Under the pieces are notes generated by a model, which was not told where the DNA came from, made no database searches, and worked only from the letters and a program-made list of their open reading frames with translations. Shown one piece after another: positions 5,263 to 8,724 of a DNA stretch of 8,724 bases; the stretch's first letter is position 1; every line of letters begins with the position of its first letter. Origin of the DNA: Planctomycetota bacterium (GTDB taxonomy: Bacteria; Planctomycetota; Planctomycetia; Planctomycetales; Planctomycetaceae); NCBI GenBank assembly GCA_027622115.1, contig JAQBZS010000247.1, positions 1 to 8,724 on the forward strand, in the 5' to 3' direction. The translations under genes were made by a program, and so were the position numbers.

Positions 5263-6603
5263 GTGCGAATTGCGTATCTCGATTGCTCAACCGGTATCAG
5301 CGGAGACATGACTCTGGCAGCGTTGATCGACGCGGGAGTCGATGTCGATCGCATTCGTGCCGGGATCGATTCGCTGGCCTTGGAAGGCGTGCAGTTGTTG
5401 ACGGAAACCGTCATCAAGGGTGGATTCCGATCGACGTACGTGCGAGTCGATCATCCCGAACAACATGCGCATCGGCATCTGGGCGACATCGTGAAACTGA
5501 TCGATGGTGCCGCTGCGATCGAACCGCGGCAGAAGGCATTGGCCAAGGAGATCTTCGGCCATGTCGCGCGCGCCGAAGCCACGGTGCATGGATCGACGAT
5601 CGACCGCGTTCACTTTCATGAAGTCGGAGCGATTGACTCGATCGTGGACATCGTGGGCGCGGCGATCGCATTCGATCTGCTGGCGGCGGATCAGATCGTG
5701 TGCAGTCCAATTCCCACGGGTCGCGGGCAGATCAAGATCGATCACGGGGTCTGTACCGTCCCCGCGCCGGGTACGGCCGAGTTACTCAAGGGAATCCCGC
5801 TGTGGGACATACCGGTCCAAGGCGAACTGACGACTCCGACCGGAGCGGCAATCATCAAGACGATGGTGGACCGCTTCGATGCGCTGCCGGAAATGACGAT
5901 CGAGCGGATCGGGTATGGAGCCGGCACGATGGAGTTGCCGGATCGCGCCAACCTGCTGCGAGTGTTTGTCGGCACGCTTCGGGAATCGCCGGAGCGAGAC
6001 CGCGTGGTGATCCTGGAAACGAATCTCGACGATGTTTCGGGCGAGATCATTGGGCATACCAAACAACGATTGTTGGCTGCCGGCGCGCTGGATGTGTTCA
6101 GCACGCCGATTCAGATGAAGAAGGATCGGCCGGGCGTGATCGTTAGCGTGATCTGTCGTCCGACGGAAGTGGAGGCCCTCGAACAGATCATCTTTGACGA
6201 GACCGCCACGCTGGGAGTGCGTCGCCACACGGTTGAGCGATCGAAGCGGTCGAGGCAACCACACACGGTTCACACGGTGTGGGGCGATGTCCAAGGCAAG
6301 CTCGCGTGGCGCGGCGGCGGACAGTCGGTCTTCACTCCGGAGTTCGACGACTGTGCTCGCGTGGCACAAGAACACGGAGTTGCGTTGCGTGACGTATATC
6401 GCTCGGCGGAAGCGAGTTTCTCGCAGGATGTAGGAGCTACAGCAGCCACAGGGCACGATCACTCGCATGACCACGATCACGATCACCGACACGACCATGA
6501 TCACGATCATCGACACGATCACGATCACCATCACGACCATGATCACGACCATGATCACGACCATGATCACCGGCATGATCATGACCACGACCATGATGGC
6601 TAA
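5263..6603 (+). CDS. larC: Nickel-pincer cofactor biosynthesis protein LarC with His/Asp-rich tail
   Basis: LarC inserts nickel into the pyridinium bis-thiocarboxylate mononucleotide made by LarB and LarE, giving the pincer cofactor of lactate racemase LarA and relatives; it uses CTP and acts in the cytoplasm. This 446-residue protein starts with Y-L-D-C-S-T-G-I-S-G-D-M (residues 5-16). It then has H-A-H-R-H-L (68-73), V-H-F-H-E-V-G-A-I-D-S-I-V-D-I (116-130), T-P-T-G-A-A (191-196), G-Y-G-A-G-T (217-222), L-E-T-N-L-D-D (251-257), T-P-I-Q-M-K-K-D-R-P-G-V (281-292) and E-T-A-T-L-G-V-R (313-320). These cover both the LarC1 and LarC2 halves in one frame; the Lactiplantibacillus plantarum gene needs a ribosomal frameshift. 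Residues 398-446 are a tail with 25 His and 19 Asp, probably for nickel binding. GTG 5263 is chosen from AGGA upstream and homology. No larA, larB or larE is in the window. Confidence 0.95.
   Translation: MRIAYLDCSTGISGDMTLAALIDAGVDVDRIRAGIDSLALEGVQLLTETVIKGGFRSTYVRVDHPEQHAHRHLGDIVKLIDGAAAIEPRQKALAKEIFGHVARAEATVHGSTIDRVHFHEVGAIDSIVDIVGAAIAFDLLAADQIVCSPIPTGRGQIKIDHGVCTVPAPGTAELLKGIPLWDIPVQGELTTPTGAAIIKTMVDRFDALPEMTIERIGYGAGTMELPDRANLLRVFVGTLRESPERDRVVILETNLDDVSGEIIGHTKQRLLAAGALDVFSTPIQMKKDRPGVIVSVICRPTEVEALEQIIFDETATLGVRRHTVERSKRSRQPHTVHTVWGDVQGKLAWRGGGQSVFTPEFDDCARVAQEHGVALRDVYRSAEASFSQDVGATAATGHDHSHDHDHDHRHDHDHDHRHDHDHHHDHDHDHDHDHDHRHDHDHDHDG
6454..6600 (+). repeat. Low-complexity His/Asp codon tract in larC
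   Basis: The tract is made of CAC/CAT and GAT/GAC codons, with three Arg codons. It includes three perfect tandem copies of the 12-mer GACCATGATCAC at 6535-6570. It should be prone to length change by slippage, in steps that keep the frame. Other frames read as Thr/Ile/Met or Val/Ile/Met-rich strings and are not genes. Confidence 0.9.
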
Positions 6604-6650
6604 TGAGTTGGCAGGAGCTTGTTCGGCCTCTTCAATGCTGCACGCGTCCT

Positions 6651-7484
6651 TTACTTCGCGGCGAACAAGATTCGCTGGTATTCCCGAAAGGTTTTGAACT
6701 CGGTCTTCGGGTCCTTCAGCATCTGTTCCCATGTGTGGATCAGCGAACGATCCTGCGATTCCAATTGCCAACTGATTTTGTGCTCGGCCTTGAGCTGGAT
6801 GGTGCGTTCGTCCCGAGCCGTTAGTTCGACTTCCGTCGGCATGCGACCCAGCTTGCGGAGCGACTCGTTGAGCGCCAGCCGCGGTTCCGGAAACATCGCG
6901 TTGGGATTCAATACACAGTTCAATCGCGCCGTCCAATCGGCGTAGTGCAGATAGCGTTTCAGCGCGTCCGGCTTATCAACACTCGCGCAGCGCACTCGAT
7001 ATCGGCAGTACGGCGACGTCAGGGCGAGTGTCCCATTGTCGTACGTCTGTGCAAAAATCGGAGCCAGTTGCGCCTGCAACGCTCGCGCGATTTCTTCCAC
7101 GTTGGCGTCGCCGGATTCTCGCAGTTCGGCGATGTGATTTCGCATTTCAGTGGTGCGGACTTCCAGCTTGCGCCGAATGACGTCGAAGTCCACGATCGTG
7201 GCCATGCGCTTCTGAGTATTCAGCACGAGGAAGCGATGATTGTTCGGATCGAAAATGATCACTTCACTCAACGAATGCAGATAGTCGTACGTTTTCCCGG
7301 CGTGAAAAATCGTCAAGCTGCGGGCGATCACCGGCGGCTTACTGTCGTTGTTTGCCGGTTCGCGGACGTCATACACCTTGGTGTAGACGCGGTAGTCCTG
7401 TCCGAGCGATTCGGCACAGAACGTCGAGCATCCCAGATAGGCGGCAAACAATCCGACTGCGATCCATCGCGTCGATGCATTCAT
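6651..7484 (-). CDS. Exported protein of unknown function
   Basis: A 277-residue protein with a basic then hydrophobic N-terminus (about residues 1-20) followed by polar sequence, so it is likely secreted by Sec. A cut near A-E-S or after the G-Q at about 28-29 is plausible. Y-L-G-C near residue 19 resembles a lipobox but has Tyr at -3, so a lipoprotein is uncertain. The mature part begins R-V-Y-T-K-V-Y and has R-S-L-T-I-F-H-A-G-K-T-Y-D-Y, a Glu/Arg-rich helical stretch around 105-140, and three cysteines beyond the leader. I recall similar planctomycete hypotheticals but know no function. ATG 7484 has GAGG about 6 bases upstream. Its stop lies 47 bp from the larC stop (convergent), and it follows the 7535-8437 gene by 50 bp, possibly in one transcript. 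Confidence 0.88.
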   Translation of the reverse strand: MNASTRWIAVGLFAAYLGCSTFCAESLGQDYRVYTKVYDVREPANNDSKPPVIARSLTIFHAGKTYDYLHSLSEVIIFDPNNHRFLVLNTQKRMATIVDFDVIRRKLEVRTTEMRNHIAELRESGDANVEEIARALQAQLAPIFAQTYDNGTLALTSPYCRYRVRCASVDKPDALKRYLHYADWTARLNCVLNPNAMFPEPRLALNESLRKLGRMPTEVELTARDERTIQLKAEHKISWQLESQDRSLIHTWEQMLKDPKTEFKTFREYQRILFAAK

Positions 7485-7534
7485 ATTGAACCTCGTTGGT
7501 TGGCGTGTTTTTGGAAACGTAAGTCTTTGGACTT

Positions 7535-8437
7535 CTATTGAATCGAATCCAGACGTACGGATTCGCCCTGACGCGATTCGCTTGCGAGCGCCGCCAACAC
7601 GAAACGAACGACCTCCAAGGTCGTGTCGGCATCGACGGTCGGGACGCCGGTTTCAAAACTCCGCACGATCGATTGGCACAGATTGCGGTAGGCAAACCGA
7701 GTGGAAAGCCGACGTTCAATCACGGCCCGCTCACAGAAAGCGACAAAGCCGTACGACGTGGAGCCGTCGCGACTGCCTCGCAACGTGCCGACTCGCCCAT
7801 CCCGCCACCGACCGGTGACAACTTCCGCTCCATCCGTGTAAGCCGTCACCACCGATTCACAACCGGAGCCCATGAGGGCAAACAACACTTCGGTGGCGTG
7901 GATGCCGTAATGGAACAAGCCCGGATTTCCGTCGGCTCGTTTCGCGGGACCGTACGTGAACGCTCCCAACACACGACCGGTGCGGTCGGCGATGTCCGAC
8001 AGGGTCAAGACGTCTTGTGAGAATCGGAGTGCCGAAGTGCCAAACACGACTTGCCGGTGTTCGTTGGCCAGTCGAAAGATTTCGGTCGCGTCCGGCAGCG
8101 AGCAGGCAAACGGCTTGTCGACGTAGGCCGGGATGCCGGCTTCCAGAAACGGTCGCACACGCTGGAGATGAGCCGATCCGCAGATCGACAACACCAGCAC
8201 GCCGTCGATCCGGCCGATCATGTCGGTGGGCTGCTCGACCAGCTCCACACCACAGGACTCGACTTCTCGTGTGAACCCAGGAATCCGTTCGGGCGACATT
8301 TGCGAATCACCCGGGCATCCCAGCACGACGCGAGCGCCTTCAACGCACTGATCCGCATCAACTCCGCAATGGTTGATGCGTCTGGTGAATTCGATGCTGT
8401 GGGATGAGTCGAAATCGACAACGCCCAATCGGAGCAT
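7535..8437 (-). CDS. Divergent Gfo/Idh/MocA-like oxidoreductase
   Basis: A 300-residue protein, shorter than usual for the family. It begins L-G-V-V-D-F-D-S-S-H-S-I-E-F-T (residues 4-18), with D-S-S-H where the glycine-rich nucleotide loop is expected. Recognisable family features follow: D-G-V-L-V-L-S-I (78-85), H-L-Q-R-V-R-P-F-L-E-A-G-I-P (90-103), Y-V-D-K-P-F-A (105-111, Asp replacing Glu of E-K-P), and the likely active-site segment H-Y-G-I-H-A-T-E (176-183). It may be an NAD(P) enzyme on a sugar-like substrate, or may have lost or changed cofactor binding. ATG 8437 is chosen because homology starts there; the frame is open to 8656 but that extension is low-complexity Pro/Ser/Thr sequence, and no strong ribosome-binding site precedes either start. 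It lies 50 bp upstream of the exported-protein gene. Confidence 0.88.
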   Translation of the reverse strand: MLRLGVVDFDSSHSIEFTRRINHCGVDADQCVEGARVVLGCPGDSQMSPERIPGFTREVESCGVELVEQPTDMIGRIDGVLVLSICGSAHLQRVRPFLEAGIPAYVDKPFACSLPDATEIFRLANEHRQVVFGTSALRFSQDVLTLSDIADRTGRVLGAFTYGPAKRADGNPGLFHYGIHATEVLFALMGSGCESVVTAYTDGAEVVTGRWRDGRVGTLRGSRDGSTSYGFVAFCERAVIERRLSTRFAYRNLCQSIVRSFETGVPTVDADTTLEVVRFVLAALASESRQGESVRLDSIQ

Positions 8438-8724
8438 GAGTAGACACGAGCGCGCAGTCCGCAACAACGGGTTGCCCGTGAGCGCATCCGCGCACGGGGT
8501 TGCGTAAATCGGGTTTGCGCAATGGGTGGAGACACGGAGATCGCAGGCGGGAGAGGAGCCGTGCGTGGAGATGAATCTCGGTGGGAGAGGTGGAGAGGCG
8601 GGAAGATACTGGGCGTTCAAATCCTCAACAAGACGACTTTGGTTTGGTTGCACCACGAGGGTGCATGTCAGCTTTTGCGCGCAGACGGATCACGTCGTGG
8701 ACGTCAATAGGGGTAATCTTCGAT
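8438..8724. other. Intergenic region at window end with small repeats
   Basis: I see no gene in these 287 bases. Three related short motifs lie at 8467-8475, 8494-8504 and 8510-8520, each of the form CGGG(G)TT(T)GC. A purine-rich stretch at 8525-8613 on the plus strand carries GGGAGAGG at 8549-8556 and 8583-8590. A small hairpin is at 8649-8665. The promoter of the 7535-8437 gene should lie here, reading leftwards, but no clear site stands out. Confidence 0.5.
8649..8665. repeat. 6-bp perfect hairpin
   Basis: TGCACC (8649-8654), loop ACGAG, GGTGCA (8660-8665). The core CCACGAGGGT also occurs at 22-31 and 137-146, in the arm and loop of the 5' repeats, and all three are soon followed by GCATG. 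Confidence 0.5.

Noticed and set aside
6467..6697. Thr/Ile/Met-rich plus-strand frame
   Set aside because: It is a frame-shifted reading of the His/Asp codon repeat in larC.
5782..6936. Minus-strand open frame opposite larC (384 codons) with a hydrophobic Val/Ile/Met stretch
   Set aside because: The hydrophobic stretch is just the complement of the His/Asp codons; the rest mirrors larC and the exported-protein gene in another frame.
8438..8656. N-terminal extension of the minus-strand oxidoreductase
   Set aside because: It is Pro/Ser/Thr/Arg-rich with no family match; the recognisable fold starts at the ATG at 8437.

Overview
The window looks like chromosomal DNA of a planctomycete, probably from the Pirellulales/Rhodopirellula side. 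This rests on family memory, not a search. The clues are two small proteins starting K-L-Y-N-D-E-A-G-F with one membrane helix, two Gfo/Idh/MocA-type oxidoreductases, a GT-C-like membrane protein carrying an N-E-P-H-Y motif, a secreted protein of a type I associate with planctomycetes, moderately high GC, weak Shine-Dalgarno sites and long repeat-bearing intergenic stretches. There are seven convincing protein genes and no rRNA, tRNA, CRISPR array or intact insertion sequence.

Layout. 1-230: two tandem copies of a 115-bp repeat, each with a perfect 10-bp hairpin. 240-970: two paralogous pilin-like genes on the minus strand, the second (641-970) upstream of the first, with a possible sigma-54 promoter at 1041-1060. 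971-1616: 646 bases without an intact gene; a short stretch near 1261-1479 reads like the decayed C-terminus of a beta-propeller protein. 1617-3263 (+): multi-pass membrane protein. 3264-3568: intergenic, with two hairpins, the second a long imperfect stem ending just before the ribosome-binding site of the next gene. 3569-4876 (+): Gfo/Idh/MocA oxidoreductase. 4877-5262: a cluster of REP/MITE-like inverted repeats, consisting of two complete about 98-bp palindromic elements, one lone half-element and a 14-bp tandem duplication. 5263-6603 (+): larC, the nickel insertase for the nickel-pincer cofactor, with an unusual 49-residue His/Asp tail. 6651-7484 (-): exported protein of unknown function. 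7535-8437 (-): a divergent Gfo/Idh/MocA-like protein. 8438-8724: intergenic, purine-rich, with small repeats.

How the genes fit together. The two pilin-like genes are a local duplication and probably one transcript. The minus-strand oxidoreductase and exported protein are 50 bp apart and may be co-transcribed. The three plus-strand genes are separated by about 300-390 bp of structured DNA and look independently expressed. LarC would need LarB, LarE and a client such as LarA, none of which is in the window. I see no convincing new multi-gene system. The strongest leads are the LarC metal-binding tail, the REP-like element cluster and the pilin-like pair with its displaced glutamate.
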